A stretch of 64,000 nt of DNA from an uncultured Bacteroidales bacterium (GCA_902779085.1 CACYZY010000003.1:124001-188000), one strand, 5' to 3'; numbered from the stretch's first letter, positions 35,482-45,841 are shown. The notes: generated by a model from the sequence alone, not told the origin. A program made the numbers and translations.

Positions 35482-36479
35482 TTCTTTACACTAACAGCCC
35501 TGCTGCTGAATCTTTGAGGTTTAACATACGTATTAATTAGAGGAACAAACGCGTTCATGATGAATATGGCGAACGACATTCCTTCAGGATAAGAGCCATA
35601 CAGACGGATAATCATCGTAATGATACCAATGGAAACGCCATAGATAAGTTGCCCGCGATGGCTCATCGGAGAAGTCACATAATCTGTAGCCATAAAGATT
35701 GCACCCAACATCAAACCACCACTAAGCAAATGATACTCAGGTGATGGATATACAGAAGGGTCAACCAAATACATAATGCCAGCAAACACAAACACAGTTG
35801 CCAAGATAGACACAGGGATATGCCACGTAATGATTTTCTTCCACAGCATATAAGCACCACCAAGGAGCAATGCCAAAGCACTTACTTCACCCAATGAACC
35901 TCCTATATTATTGCCAAACAACATACCTAAAGCATCTGGTAAATCGCCCAAAGCAGCTGGATTACCATTAACAGCCTGCTTCATTAACGATAAAGGCGTA
36001 GCTGCAGTAGTCGCATCAACATACGAGGTAAGCTGACCAGCCACTGGCCACGAAGTCATTTGTACAGGGAATGAAATCAACAAGAAGATACGGCCAGCCA
36101 AAGCTGGATTAAATGGATTACACCCCAATCCTCCAAATGACATCTTACCTACACCAATTGCAAACAATGCGCCAAGGATTATAATCCATATTGGTAAGTT
36201 AGATGGCAGATTAAACGCCAGCAAAACACCTGTGATAATGGCAGAGCCATCAGTAATGGTGAGGCGTTCACGTTTCAATATATACTTGCTAATTGCCCAC
36301 TCGAAGAAGACACAGGATACTACTGACACAGCAGTAACCACCAGTGATCCTATGCCAAAAGCCAGAAGTGATACAAGGAAAGCAGGTATTAGCGCTATAA
36401 GCACACCATACATATTCCTCTGAACGCTGTCATTGGCATGATCGTGAGGCGAAAGTGATACTATTAATTTATTATCCAT
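35478..36479 (-). CDS. rnfD: Rnf complex subunit RnfD
   Basis: 333-aa polytopic protein with about ten helices. The covalent-FMN Thr site is T-A-A-T-P-L (usually S-G-A-T-P-L), and the family segment G-G-L-G-C-N-P-F-N-P-A-L-A-G-R is intact. Together with RnfA/E it forms the ion-translocating membrane core. Confidence 0.95.
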   Translation of the reverse strand: MDNKLIVSLSPHDHANDSVQRNMYGVLIALIPAFLVSLLAFGIGSLVVTAVSVVSCVFFEWAISKYILKRERLTITDGSAIITGVLLAFNLPSNLPIWIIILGALFAIGVGKMSFGGLGCNPFNPALAGRIFLLISFPVQMTSWPVAGQLTSYVDATTAATPLSLMKQAVNGNPAALGDLPDALGMLFGNNIGGSLGEVSALALLLGGAYMLWKKIITWHIPVSILATVFVFAGIMYLVDPSVYPSPEYHLLSGGLMLGAIFMATDYVTSPMSHRGQLIYGVSIGIITMIIRLYGSYPEGMSFAIFIMNAFVPLINTYVKPQRFSSRAVSVKK

Positions 36480-36485
36480 TGTAGA

Positions 36486-37823
36486 TTATTTTTTAGCGTT
36501 GCGGGCACGAATAATAGCTCCTACCTTCGCCTTGCCTAAACTGATGTAATCCAGCAAAGGACGGTTGGCGGGACAGGTGAACTGGCAAGCGCCGCAACTC
36601 AAGCAGTCCATAATGTCATCTTTCTCTAATCTCTCAAACTCAGCATGTTCAGCAAGCTGTGCCATAAGGTATGGTTCAAGCCCCATTGGACAAGCACTCA
36701 CACACTTAGCACAACGGATACAAGGCTGAGGATCACCACGCTTAGCATCTTTCTGGTTCATGATAGTAATACCAGATGTGCCCTTGGCTGTTGGTACCTC
36801 TGTACTGACCAATGCCTTACCCATCATAGGTCCACCACTAATCACCTTGCCAGTATCCTCAGGCAATCCACCACAAGCATCGATAAGTTGTTGGATTGGG
36901 GTGCCAATACGCGTCAGGAAATTACCTGGGTTCTTGACAGACTTACCTGTAACGGTTACTACACGTTCAAACAACGGCTTGTTCTTCTGAACTGCTTCAT
37001 ACACAGCAAATGCCGTACCCACATTTTGTACCAAAGCTCCTGTAGATATTGGCAAAGCACCACTACCTACATATCTATTGGTAATGGCCTGAATAAGCTG
37101 TTTCTCACCTCCTTGTGGGTATTTCATCTTCAGGGGAACAATTTCGATACCTTGAAAATCCTTAGCTGCTTTCTCCAAAGCAGCTATAGCATCTGGTTTG
37201 TTGTTCTCCACACCAATGTATGCCTTATTGACACGCATTGATTTCATCAAGATGCTCACACCTACTATGATTTCTGGAGCATGTTCCAGCATCAGACGAT
37301 GATCAGCCGTAAGGTAAGGTTCGCACTCTGCACCATTAATTACTACACACTCTGGTTTGAATGCAGGAGGTGGAGAAAGTTTAACTTGTGTAGGAAAACA
37401 AGCTCCACCTAAACCTACGATACCCATATCTGCCACTTTCTTATTTATCTCTTCTGGAGTAAGTGTGCACTCCTTAATCAGCGTGTCAGTACGATCTATG
37501 CTTTCAAGCCATTCATCACCCTCAACATCTATAAAAATAGCTGGTTTTGGATAGCCACTAGCATCAATGATGGTATCAATTTTTGAAACCTTACCGCTAA
37601 CGGACGAATGGATTGCAGATGATACGAAACCACCAGGTTCCGCAATCTTCTGCCCCACTTTCACCGTGTCACCCTTATCCACAATGGGTTTAGCGGGTGC
37701 GCCAATGTGCTGTCCCAACAATATGGCTACCTTGGAAGGAATAGCAGCTTTGACGATAGGCTGACATGCTGAAAGTTTATTTCCGTGAGGATGAACTCCT
37801 CCAATTGAAAACGTTTTCAACAT
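36486..37823 (-). CDS. rnfC: Rnf complex subunit RnfC
   Basis: 445-aa peripheral subunit. It has the glycine-rich NADH/FMN site (G-L-G-G-A-C-F-P-T) as in complex I Nqo1, a SLBB-like part, and two C-terminal [4Fe-4S] motifs (C-I-R-C-A-K-C and C-L-S-C-G-A-C). It is the NAD(H) site of the complex. Between rnfB and rnfD. Confidence 0.95.
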   Translation of the reverse strand: MLKTFSIGGVHPHGNKLSACQPIVKAAIPSKVAILLGQHIGAPAKPIVDKGDTVKVGQKIAEPGGFVSSAIHSSVSGKVSKIDTIIDASGYPKPAIFIDVEGDEWLESIDRTDTLIKECTLTPEEINKKVADMGIVGLGGACFPTQVKLSPPPAFKPECVVINGAECEPYLTADHRLMLEHAPEIIVGVSILMKSMRVNKAYIGVENNKPDAIAALEKAAKDFQGIEIVPLKMKYPQGGEKQLIQAITNRYVGSGALPISTGALVQNVGTAFAVYEAVQKNKPLFERVVTVTGKSVKNPGNFLTRIGTPIQQLIDACGGLPEDTGKVISGGPMMGKALVSTEVPTAKGTSGITIMNQKDAKRGDPQPCIRCAKCVSACPMGLEPYLMAQLAEHAEFERLEKDDIMDCLSCGACQFTCPANRPLLDYISLGKAKVGAIIRARNAKK

Positions 37824-37851
37824 AGTATTATTATCTTTTTATTTTTCTGAC

Positions 37852-39240
37852 TTATAATAATGTAGATGCGATTTTCTCAACAATAGCTACAGCTTCTTCC
37901 TGTGTTTTGGAAGGGGGCTTTATAGCAACTATACCAGTAGTCAAGACTGGCACTATTGGTGAAGCATCTACTGTTGTTGAAGCATCAGCTTTTGAAGAAC
38001 TCTTTCCAGCATTAGCCAAAGCCTGAGCTGCAATCTTAGCTACCACATCTACTTTTGGATGAGCAGCTATATTGACGAGCTCAAAAGCAGGAGCCACAAT
38101 TTTGGAAACAGCAGGTTCTTTATCCAAAGCTACTTTTTCAGCAGGTTTAGGAGTTTCAGCAGGAGCATTCTTCAACAAGTCTGCAATCTTTGACATTACC
38201 TCATCGCCTCCTACAGAGCAAGACTTATCGCCTATTCCACCATCTTTCACAATAGCAGCAGCAAATGCAGGACAATCATCAAAACCACATGCGCTACAAT
38301 TAGCTTGAGGCAATAAAGCTGCTATGGAAGCAGCACTTGGCATAGCAACAGATTCTGCAGGTGCTTCAGCTTGCTTATTTAAAACGGCAGGTTTAGTTAT
38401 TTCTGAGACTGGCTTTACTTGTTTTGGAGGGAAATTCAAGTCTATGATGGCATGAGTTGGGCAAACCTCAACACACTTGCGACACGACTTACATTTATTG
38501 AAATCAATGTATGCTAAATTATTTTCTACTGTAATAGCGCCAAACGGACAGGTCTTTTCGCACTTGCCGCAACCTATACAACCTACAGTGCAGGCCTTAC
38601 GGGTAACGGCGCCCTTGTCTTTATTTACGCAACGCACGTAAACACGACGGTTTTTCAGCCCTTTCTTACGAAGTTCAATGATGTTCTTTGGACACGCCTT
38701 AACACAAGCACCACAAGCTGTACATTTTTCATCGTCGACTTCAGGCAATCCTGTTTCAGGATTCATGTGAATAGCATCAAACTTACAAGCTTTTGTACAA
38801 TCACCACAGCCTAAACAGCCGAAACTACAACCCGTTTCACCGCCATATAGAGCTGCTGCAATAGCACAACTCTTGACACCGTCGTACTGGTTGGTATGAG
38901 GACGATTAGCGCAAGTGCCATTGCAACGCACTACAGCAACCATAGGCTCTTTAGCTTCAGCCACCAGTCCCATCACAGCGGCAACTTTTTCCATCACGGG
39001 TTGACCTCCAACTGGGCAGGATTTTCCTTCCAAAGAGCCAGCCTTCACGATGGCGCTAGCCAATCCGCTACAACCAGGAAAACCGCAACCGCCACAGTTT
39101 GCCTGAGGTAACACCTCAGCTACCTGAGCAATACGCGGATCTTCATACACAGCAAATTTCTTAGAAGCCAAATACAGCACCAATGCAGCCACCAATGCAA
39201 TCACTCCTATTGAAATTACTGCTATCAGAATTACATTCAT
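37852..39240 (-). CDS. rnfB: Rnf complex subunit RnfB, extended with a second Fe-S domain
   Basis: 462 aa, longer than the RnfB proteins I know. An N-terminal membrane helix (5-25) is followed by the PF04060-type cluster (Cys49/52/57/75) and a central ferredoxin region with several CxxCxxCxxxC motifs. After about residue 310 comes a second copy of the first Fe-S domain (L-P-Q-A-N-C-S-A-C-G-F, with four matching Cys), then a long Ala/Pro/Lys-rich tail. The subunit receives electrons from ferredoxin. The duplication adds one more predicted cluster. Confidence 0.93.
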   Translation of the reverse strand: MNVILIAVISIGVIALVAALVLYLASKKFAVYEDPRIAQVAEVLPQANCGGCGFPGCSGLASAIVKAGSLEGKSCPVGGQPVMEKVAAVMGLVAEAKEPMVAVVRCNGTCANRPHTNQYDGVKSCAIAAALYGGETGCSFGCLGCGDCTKACKFDAIHMNPETGLPEVDDEKCTACGACVKACPKNIIELRKKGLKNRRVYVRCVNKDKGAVTRKACTVGCIGCGKCEKTCPFGAITVENNLAYIDFNKCKSCRKCVEVCPTHAIIDLNFPPKQVKPVSEITKPAVLNKQAEAPAESVAMPSAASIAALLPQANCSACGFDDCPAFAAAIVKDGGIGDKSCSVGGDEVMSKIADLLKNAPAETPKPAEKVALDKEPAVSKIVAPAFELVNIAAHPKVDVVAKIAAQALANAGKSSSKADASTTVDASPIVPVLTTGIVAIKPPSKTQEEAVAIVEKIASTLL

Positions 39241-39285
39241 AAATTAGTTAGTTATTAAGTTGTTGATTAAATTCTGATTAAAAAT

Positions 39286-39717
39286 TCAGTTAGTTTTAGA
39301 TATAGTAAAGTTAAAGGTTTTCTTCATTTTTTCTCTCCCGAAGAAATATAGTAAAAGATAGTAGATAATCACACACCCTAACGAATAAAGTGCTATTGAG
39401 AGTTCATAATCTTTACCCCACCATGATGAGAGACCAATAATTAATGCCATTAGGATAAGTAAAGGGAACAGATAACCATACCAGACAGCCTTGCGACTCA
39501 TACTGGTGGAGCCAATAATCCAAACCTCGTCTCCCACATGGTATTGAGCAGCTTCTTTGTCATAAACATCAATAAGATGCTCCTTGGATTCTGCTGATGT
39601 ACAGTGACTTTTAATACTGCAGGAAGAACAAGAAGTTGTCTGAGTAATCTTCACCTGCATATGATTGCCATTAATACGGCTTACGACTCCAATATGCTTT
39701 ACAACATCATCTTTCAT
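39286..39717 (-). CDS. rseC: SoxR-reducing system protein RseC
   Basis: 143 aa RseC/MucC-type protein. The N-terminal Cys cluster C-S-S-C-S-I-K-S-H-C and two membrane helices (about 78-98 and 104-124) fit the family. In many Bacteroidetes rseC precedes rnfB, as here (45 bp). RseC is thought to help mature or reduce Rnf-type complexes. First gene of rseC-rnfBCDGEA. Confidence 0.9.
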   Translation of the reverse strand: MKDDVVKHIGVVSRINGNHMQVKITQTTSCSSCSIKSHCTSAESKEHLIDVYDKEAAQYHVGDEVWIIGSTSMSRKAVWYGYLFPLLILMALIIGLSSWWGKDYELSIALYSLGCVIIYYLLLYFFGREKMKKTFNFTISKTN

Positions 39718-39784
39718 GGGTTGTATAATTTATTGACAATTTTACCTTGCAAAATTAATGAATAATATAGTAAGAACAAAATAA

Positions 39785-39815
39785 AAAAGGGATGATTTTG
39801 CAACCATCCCCTTTG
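39785..39815 (-). terminator. Terminator after the DUF3078 gene
   Basis: GGGATG (39789-39794) pairs with CATCCC (39805-39810), and on the minus strand a TTTTTT run follows. Confidence 0.85.
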
Positions 39816-39829
39816 TAGTGGTAACTTTG

Positions 39830-41299
39830 TTACCAGCTATAACTCAAACCAAAGCTCAGCAACTCGCTTAACTGGAAGTAGCTCGTACTGCCATTCAAAG
39901 GCACAGTACTATCATCGTATCGAGCATGTACATATACTTTAGTAGAAAGGAACCTGTTGACTGCCAGGTTCAAAGTGTTTTCCCACTCCACACGAATCCA
40001 TTGATAACTGGTAAGATAGTCAAGACGTGACTCGAATGTGATATTCTTGGTAATGTTCCATGTAATAGAAGGTTGTATTTGAGAACCGAAATTGTGTTTC
40101 ACACTTTTACCTTCATCCAAACCATATGTTGTTTCATCTATCTCACTGCTGCCAATATAGCGCATTGTCCAATTGAGAGGTGCTAATAACAAAGAGAACG
40201 CGTATTTATCAGTTTTTCTCTTATAGTCCATACCCAAAGCGACTGTAAGATCTGCAGGAGCCATGAAAGTAGATATCAGCGTAGGATCATTCGATTTGTA
40301 TCCATTTATAAACTGAGTCTTGAATTCGGCAGAGATAGTGTAGTACCAATTTTTGGCAGCTTGAATACCCAACTTACTGAATATGCGCAACTGGTCAGTA
40401 TTGGTAAGGTACTTATGAACTTGGTCTGATGGTGTTGATGCTAATCCTAATTTAGCATCTAAAAGGTTTTCCCATTGCACTTTCTCCTTATCGTTATAGT
40501 TGGCAGACACTTGCACAGTGCCTATCATAGAGACACTGCTCACGCCGCCTTTATACCAGTTGTCAGACAAGTAATGTTGAGAAAACTGCAAAGAACCATT
40601 ACCTGCTACTGTCCAGAATTTAGGCTTGTGTACTTCCACCTCAGCTTGCTGCTCTAGTTCTAAAGGAGAATTAGATGTGAGCACATCTATCATGTTATTC
40701 TTTACATTGGAAGCATTAGCATCTTCTTCCGACTCTATATTATCCACAAAAACACCAGCTTTTTCCAACTCGTCTTCTGTAAAGACAATAGCCTCAGGGT
40801 TATTCAAGTATAGGTTCAACAATGCTTTGTCAACAACCTTATTCACACGTTCTTTTGTCGTGAAAATACTATTATCTACTGGCAAATATTTCTGGATTGT
40901 TGTTTTAGTCTTATCAGGCATCAATGTGTCTTTCTTAATAGTTGACAACTGTCCGATAGAAGATTTATAATAAGTGGCAGGAACAAACAGTTTATAATAG
41001 TCTGGATCTATTTCTATATAACGTTCAGGAGTATCAGGATTGTTTAACGAATCCAAAACTGAAATATATTTATCGTATAAATACGAAACTGTGTCATTTT
41101 GATAAACATTCTTCTTTTCCGTAGGAGTTTGGCGTACATAAAAATATTTACCCAAGATACCTGTCAAACTTTTTATATTAACAGGTTGTGTAGCCTTTTG
41201 GCTATCATATGGTAAAGTGCTTGTGGTATTATTTGCCCATACCGATGAAATCGATAAAAAAGCACCCATAAGCATCAATGACATGTTTCTCTTTTTCAT
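39830..41299 (-). CDS. DUF3078 outer-membrane beta-barrel protein
   Basis: 489 aa with a signal peptide (about 1-22). The N-terminal 200 residues are mixed/polar. From about 230 the sequence is a run of amphipathic beta strands beginning with W-x-x-x-G-N-G-S-L-Q-F-S-Q, ending in S-Y-S-W, typical of the DUF3078 barrel. Probable outer-membrane protein of unknown transport role. The gene has its own promoter and terminator. Confidence 0.82.
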   Translation of the reverse strand: MKKRNMSLMLMGAFLSISSVWANNTTSTLPYDSQKATQPVNIKSLTGILGKYFYVRQTPTEKKNVYQNDTVSYLYDKYISVLDSLNNPDTPERYIEIDPDYYKLFVPATYYKSSIGQLSTIKKDTLMPDKTKTTIQKYLPVDNSIFTTKERVNKVVDKALLNLYLNNPEAIVFTEDELEKAGVFVDNIESEEDANASNVKNNMIDVLTSNSPLELEQQAEVEVHKPKFWTVAGNGSLQFSQHYLSDNWYKGGVSSVSMIGTVQVSANYNDKEKVQWENLLDAKLGLASTPSDQVHKYLTNTDQLRIFSKLGIQAAKNWYYTISAEFKTQFINGYKSNDPTLISTFMAPADLTVALGMDYKRKTDKYAFSLLLAPLNWTMRYIGSSEIDETTYGLDEGKSVKHNFGSQIQPSITWNITKNITFESRLDYLTSYQWIRVEWENTLNLAVNRFLSTKVYVHARYDDSTVPLNGSTSYFQLSELLSFGLSYSW

Positions 41300-41335
41300 A
41301 GTTCAACTACTATTAAAAATGGTTATTTGTTAATG

Positions 41336-41366
41336 CAAAGATAATGTTATTAACTTAATCAAGCAA
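41336..41366 (-). promoter_or_regulatory. Bacteroides-type promoter for the DUF3078 gene
   Basis: Minus-strand TTG (complement of 41364-41366) and TATCTTTG (complement of 41336-41343), 20-bp spacer. Confidence 0.7.
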
Positions 41367-41414
41367 GAATATCGAAAAAAATCAGCTTTCTTTAGGCACT
41401 TCGGTCATTATTTA

Positions 41415-41422
41415 TTACTTTT
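41415..41422 (+). promoter_or_regulatory. -7 element for yidC
   Basis: TACTTTTG matches TAnnTTTG, about 65 bp before the ATG. The -33 is weak. Confidence 0.45.
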
Positions 41423-41487
41423 GCAGCTAAATTGTATAAAAGACATCATTGATATACCTATATTAATTTTAAAATCGGATAAAGAAA

Positions 41488-43332
41488 ATGGACAAAAATA
41501 CCATTACCGGAATGGTGCTGATATTTCTCGTATTGATTGTTTTCAGCTACCTAAGCCGTCCATCACAAGAACAACTCGCTGCTCAACAGCAGTATTATGA
41601 TTCAATAGCTCAAGTGCAACAACGTGCCGCAGAACTGCAGGCTAAAGCTGAAGCAGCACTTGCCAACGAACGTGCCACAGTTGCAAAAGACTCTACCTCA
41701 CTCTTTTTCGAAGCAACACAAGGAACTGCTGAGTACGTGAGTATTGAAAACAACCTTGCCAAGTTAACACTAAACACGAAGGGCGGAAGTCTATATTCAG
41801 TAACGCTGAAGGAATATATGAGCCAAGACAAAGTGACACCTGTTACTTTGTTTGAAGATACAGACGTATCACTTAACTATTTGTTGTATAACACACAAGG
41901 TGCCATAGAAACCAGTGATTACTATTTTACCCCTGTAAATAAGAGCGAGCAGTCAGTTACTATGCGACTAAACGCTTCTGAAGAGAGCTATGTGGATTTC
42001 AAATATACCATGCATCCTGACACCTATCTTGTGGATTTAAACATTCAAGCAGTAGGGATGAACGGCAAACTGGCTTCTTCTAACAACCATATCGATATTG
42101 AATGGAAGCAGAAGGCTCGTCAGATTGAAAAAGGTTATACTTATGAGAATCGTTTAGCGCAACTCACATACAAGACTGCTGACGATGTGGAAGAAATGTC
42201 TGCTAGTGGCGAAGATCATGAAGAAGTGGCAGAGCCTGTAACTTGGGTAGCTTTCAAAAACCAATTCTTCTCTGCTGTAATGATCAGCGATGCCGGCTTT
42301 AACAATGCCAAACTGGATTCAAAGATGGAGGACCGAAACAGCGGTTATATAAAGGATTATGCTGCTGATATGAATACTGCATTTGATCCTACAGGCAACC
42401 AACCTACTGAGATGCATTTCTACTTTGGTCCTAACCACTACAAGATTCTCTCTGCACTTGATGACAATAGGGAGAAGGATTGGAATTTGCAGCGGCTGGT
42501 ATATCTAGGATGGCCTATCTTGCGATGGATCAACCAATTCTTTACTATTAACGTATTTGATTGGCTTACTAAATTAGGCTTAGGCATGGGTCTCGTATTG
42601 CTCTTTATGACACTGATTGTGAAGATTGTAATATTCCCTACAACATGGAAGACTTACATTTCATCTGCCAAAATGAAAGCTTTGAAACCAAAAGTAGATG
42701 AAATCAATGCTAAATATCCGAATGAGGCAGATGCCATGAAGAAACAGCAGGAGATTATGACCATGTATAGCCAGTATAGGGTAAGTCCTATGGGCGGATG
42801 TCTTCCAATGTTGATACAGTTCCCTATCCTGATGGCTTTGTTCTTGTTTGTTCCAAGTGCTATCGAACTTCGTCAGCAAAGTTTCCTGTGGGCAGATGAC
42901 TTAAGTACATACGACTCATTTGTGACTTTCCCATTTAACATTCCGTTCTTAGGTGATCATTTGAGTTTGTTCTGCGTATTGATGTGTGTCACCAACCTGC
43001 TCTACATGATGTATAACATGAAAATGCAGGACACTGGTGCTAATCCTTCAATGGCAGCTATGAAATACATGAATTACATCATGCCTGTTGTATTTCTGTT
43101 TATTTTAAATGACTATCCTGCTGGTTTGAACTATTACTACTTCCTAAGTACACTTATCAGTGTGGTAACAATGGCATGGATGCGATATTCAACTGATGAT
43201 GCTAAACTTCTGGCGCAATTGGAAGCTAACAAGAAAGATCCGAAAGAAATGCGCAAAAGTGGTTTCCAGGCTCGCTTAGAGGCTATGCAAAAACAACAGG
43301 AAGAGTTGCAGAGACAGCGTGGTAAGAAATAA
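41488..43332 (+). CDS. yidC: Membrane protein insertase YidC
   Basis: 614 aa, the long Bacteroidetes/Gram-negative form. It has an N-terminal membrane helix (about 6-20), a large periplasmic beta domain (about 55-340) and the conserved Oxa1/YidC core with five helices (about 365-580), including the S-P-M-G-G-C-L-P-M segment, and a basic Gln/Lys-rich tail. It inserts membrane proteins alone or with SecYEG. A phosphoesterase gene follows by 39 bp. Confidence 0.97.
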   Translation: MDKNTITGMVLIFLVLIVFSYLSRPSQEQLAAQQQYYDSIAQVQQRAAELQAKAEAALANERATVAKDSTSLFFEATQGTAEYVSIENNLAKLTLNTKGGSLYSVTLKEYMSQDKVTPVTLFEDTDVSLNYLLYNTQGAIETSDYYFTPVNKSEQSVTMRLNASEESYVDFKYTMHPDTYLVDLNIQAVGMNGKLASSNNHIDIEWKQKARQIEKGYTYENRLAQLTYKTADDVEEMSASGEDHEEVAEPVTWVAFKNQFFSAVMISDAGFNNAKLDSKMEDRNSGYIKDYAADMNTAFDPTGNQPTEMHFYFGPNHYKILSALDDNREKDWNLQRLVYLGWPILRWINQFFTINVFDWLTKLGLGMGLVLLFMTLIVKIVIFPTTWKTYISSAKMKALKPKVDEINAKYPNEADAMKKQQEIMTMYSQYRVSPMGGCLPMLIQFPILMALFLFVPSAIELRQQSFLWADDLSTYDSFVTFPFNIPFLGDHLSLFCVLMCVTNLLYMMYNMKMQDTGANPSMAAMKYMNYIMPVVFLFILNDYPAGLNYYYFLSTLISVVTMAWMRYSTDDAKLLAQLEANKKDPKEMRKSGFQARLEAMQKQQEELQRQRGKK

Positions 43333-43371
43333 TAGAGGTATAATAGAAGTTGGTTAATATCTTTAAAGAAT

Positions 43372-44436
43372 ATGGCAGAAAAAAGGTCAATTAATCGAAG
43401 GCAATTCATTAAGAACTCAGCATTGCTGAGCATGAGTGGTTTTATTCCTGCCTCTGGTATAGCAGCTACACGCCTTGCAACTACTACAGGAGAGAAATTC
43501 ATGAACTTCAACTTCAAGCCAAATGGAAAGTTCAAGATCTTGCAGTTAACTGACACTCATTATATAGCCGATGATCCTCGTTCTGAACGTGCATTGAAAA
43601 ATGTATGCGAAATGCTTGATGCAGAAAAGCCAGATTTGGTGATTCATACGGGTGATATTATCTTTGGAAAACCAGCAGAAAAGAGTTTGCGTGAGCTCTT
43701 TGCGCCTATTTCTGAGCGTAAGATTCCGTTTGCTGTAGCATTGGGTAATCATGACAGTGATTTCGACCTAACTCGTGAAGAGGTTTTCGATGTGATTAAG
43801 TCGTTGCCATATAATATTAATTCTACTGTTACTGGGCTTTATGGTGTGAGCAATGACATTATCACCTTGTCAAGAGACAATGAAGAAAAGCCTCAGTGGG
43901 TGTTTTATCTTTTCGATTCTAACAGTCTATGCGGATTACCTGGTGAGATTGAAAAGGGTTGGGGCTACATCCATTTCCCTGAAATCAATTGGTATCGTCA
44001 GCATAGTGCGGCATTCACCAAACAGAATGACGGAAAGCCCGTACCATCATTATCATTCTTCCACATTCCCCTACCCGAGTTTATCTATGCCTTTAGACTC
44101 GAGAACCATCGCATCTTGAAAGGTAACTTCGGAGAAGAGCCTTGTTCTCCTCCTGTGAATTCTGGTATGTTTGTGAGCATGAAAGAGATGGGTGATGTAA
44201 AAGCTATTATTTGTGGACATGACCACGATAATGACTATGCTATGAAATGGAACGATATTTTCCTGATGTATGGTCGATTCAGTGGTTGCGATACTGTCTA
44301 CAACAATTTGAAGCCTAATGGTGCCCGTATAATAGAATTGACGCAAGACGACACCAGTTTCCGCTCTTGGGTAAGATTATATGGTGGAGAGATCACTCAG
44401 GATTTGAAATATCCAGATGATTTTAGAACTTACTAA
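43372..44436 (+). CDS. Calcineurin-like metallophosphoesterase with Tat-like signal
   Basis: 354 aa. The N-terminus N-R-R-Q-F-I-K before a hydrophobic stretch looks like a twin-arginine signal, so the enzyme is probably exported folded. The metal-binding motifs are complete: D-T-H (L-T-D-T-H), G-D-I, G-N-H-D, a lone His (F-F-H-I-P) and G-H-D-H-D-N. It is close to the DUF/Ser-Thr phosphatase-like group and may act on phosphoesters in the periplasm. Likely read through from yidC and ended by a strong terminator. Confidence 0.88.
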   Translation: MAEKRSINRRQFIKNSALLSMSGFIPASGIAATRLATTTGEKFMNFNFKPNGKFKILQLTDTHYIADDPRSERALKNVCEMLDAEKPDLVIHTGDIIFGKPAEKSLRELFAPISERKIPFAVALGNHDSDFDLTREEVFDVIKSLPYNINSTVTGLYGVSNDIITLSRDNEEKPQWVFYLFDSNSLCGLPGEIEKGWGYIHFPEINWYRQHSAAFTKQNDGKPVPSLSFFHIPLPEFIYAFRLENHRILKGNFGEEPCSPPVNSGMFVSMKEMGDVKAIICGHDHDNDYAMKWNDIFLMYGRFSGCDTVYNNLKPNGARIIELTQDDTSFRSWVRLYGGEITQDLKYPDDFRTY

Positions 44437-44483
44437 ATGATTGATAGATAACAAATCTGACAAATTCAAGACATACTAATAAT

Positions 44484-44509
44484 AAAGGGAAGGCAAAAAC
44501 CTTCCCTTT
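44484..44509 (+). terminator. Terminator after the phosphoesterase gene
   Basis: Perfect 10-bp stem AAAGGGAAGG (44484-44493) with CCTTCCCTTT (44500-44509), 6-nt loop. Confidence 0.88.
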
Positions 44510-44531
44510 ATTATTATATATACTCCAATAA

Positions 44532-44562
44532 AAAAACTCCCACCATAATGGAAGGAGTTTTT
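44532..44562 (-). terminator. Terminator of tRNA-Asp
   Basis: AAAAACTCC (44532-44540) and GGAGTTTTT (44554-44562). On the minus strand the hairpin ends in a T run. Confidence 0.85.
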
Positions 44563-44569
44563 TTCTTTG

Positions 44570-44643
44570 CGGTGCGTACGAGACTCGAACTCGTGACCCC
44601 GTGCGTGACAGGCACGTATTCTAACCAACTGAACTAACGCACC
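44570..44643 (-). tRNA. tRNA-Asp (GTC)
   Basis: Full cloverleaf on the minus strand. The acceptor stem GGTGCGT/ACGCACC has discriminator G (position 44570). The anticodon arm is CGTGC-CTGTCAC-GCACG with anticodon GTC. The T arm is ACGAG-TTCGAGT-CTCGT. CCA is not encoded. Stand-alone with its own terminator. Confidence 0.97.
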
Positions 44644-44782
44644 AATTTGGTTAAGCGATGCAAAGGTAATACTTTTTTTTAATTCCGCAATAAATAATCC
44701 ACAAAAAAACTCACCCATGTATCATTATTTTCTAAGGGTTATTTGCCTATTAGAAAAAGCATGTAGGGAAAAGGCATGGAAT

Positions 44783-45832
44783 TTACAGTTTCGTAAGTTT
44801 CTTCAACTGTTCCTTCCCTTTATCTAGTAACTCATTGTTACGCTGACGGATGCCTTCAAAAAACTGTTCATTCATCTGACGAATGCCATTAATTACCTCC
44901 TGTGCACGGTCTATTACATTAAGGTCCTTGCTATCGTCTGCAGGCACAATAACCAACAGTCCTGCATGATGAATCTTGACTTTAAGATTAGCCCCCATCA
45001 TCACGGGATCGCCATCGTAATGTACCACTCCTGGTTTTTTGCGAAGGATGTTGATGGTTTTACAGCGGCAAGTCTTAATATGGCTATTTTGGTCAATTGT
45101 CTTTGTAAACAACTGCAACGCCAACGAAGGCACATCTAATGGTGTAAAAGGATTGAGAATGGTAACGTCCAGCAATCCATCTGTCAGTGTAGCCTTGGGT
45201 GCTATATAGGCATTATTGCCATACTGGGCAGCATTGCCACAAGCTATGAGAAAAGCCTGATAGATTTCTGTTTCATTGCCATCAATGGTCACCTTATAGG
45301 TTTCAGGCTTATAATTCAGAGAAGCATTAAGCGACTGTTCAATATAAGTATTGAGGCCTCTTTTCCCCGCTTCGGCAAACTTCAGACTCACAAAAGCGTC
45401 GAATCCCACGCCACAGGTACAGAAGAATTTACGACGATTGATAGTACCATAATCGATACAATCCACAACCCCGCCGTTTATGGTATCTATAGCCTTACGT
45501 GCCTGCATGCTTATTTGCAGATGACGCGCCAAACCATTACCAGAACCACAAGGAATGATACCCAATGCTGTATGTGAATGTGTCAAAGCACGTGCAACCT
45601 CATTGACCGTTCCATCACCTCCCACTGCTACTACTGCAAAATGGCCTTCCTCTGCACATTGTGCAGCTATTTCCTCTGCATGACCAGCATATTGCGTATA
45701 AGTGATTTGAAAAGTGTATTTATCAATATCCAGGTATTCGTTGATGAGCTCTATTATCTGCTCTTTCTCCTGAGTACCGGATATTGGGTTTACGACAAAG
45801 GTAATATGTTTCTTTTCGCTATCCATCAGCAT
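44783..45832 (-). CDS. Diacylglycerol-kinase-family lipid kinase (YegS/DgkB-like)
   Basis: 349 aa. DAGK catalytic motifs: V-N-P-I-S-G at about 14-19, G-G-D-G-T at 71-75 and P-C-G-S-G-N at 94-99, with a C-terminal beta domain. It should phosphorylate a lipid such as diacylglycerol at the inner membrane. A start two codons in (45826) is also possible. It begins 9 bp after the TonB receptor stop and is the last gene of the six-gene signalling operon. Confidence 0.9.
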   Translation of the reverse strand: MLMDSEKKHITFVVNPISGTQEKEQIIELINEYLDIDKYTFQITYTQYAGHAEEIAAQCAEEGHFAVVAVGGDGTVNEVARALTHSHTALGIIPCGSGNGLARHLQISMQARKAIDTINGGVVDCIDYGTINRRKFFCTCGVGFDAFVSLKFAEAGKRGLNTYIEQSLNASLNYKPETYKVTIDGNETEIYQAFLIACGNAAQYGNNAYIAPKATLTDGLLDVTILNPFTPLDVPSLALQLFTKTIDQNSHIKTCRCKTINILRKKPGVVHYDGDPVMMGANLKVKIHHAGLLVIVPADDSKDLNVIDRAQEVINGIRQMNEQFFEGIRQRNNELLDKGKEQLKKLTKL

Positions 45833-45841
45833 AGGTGTTTT

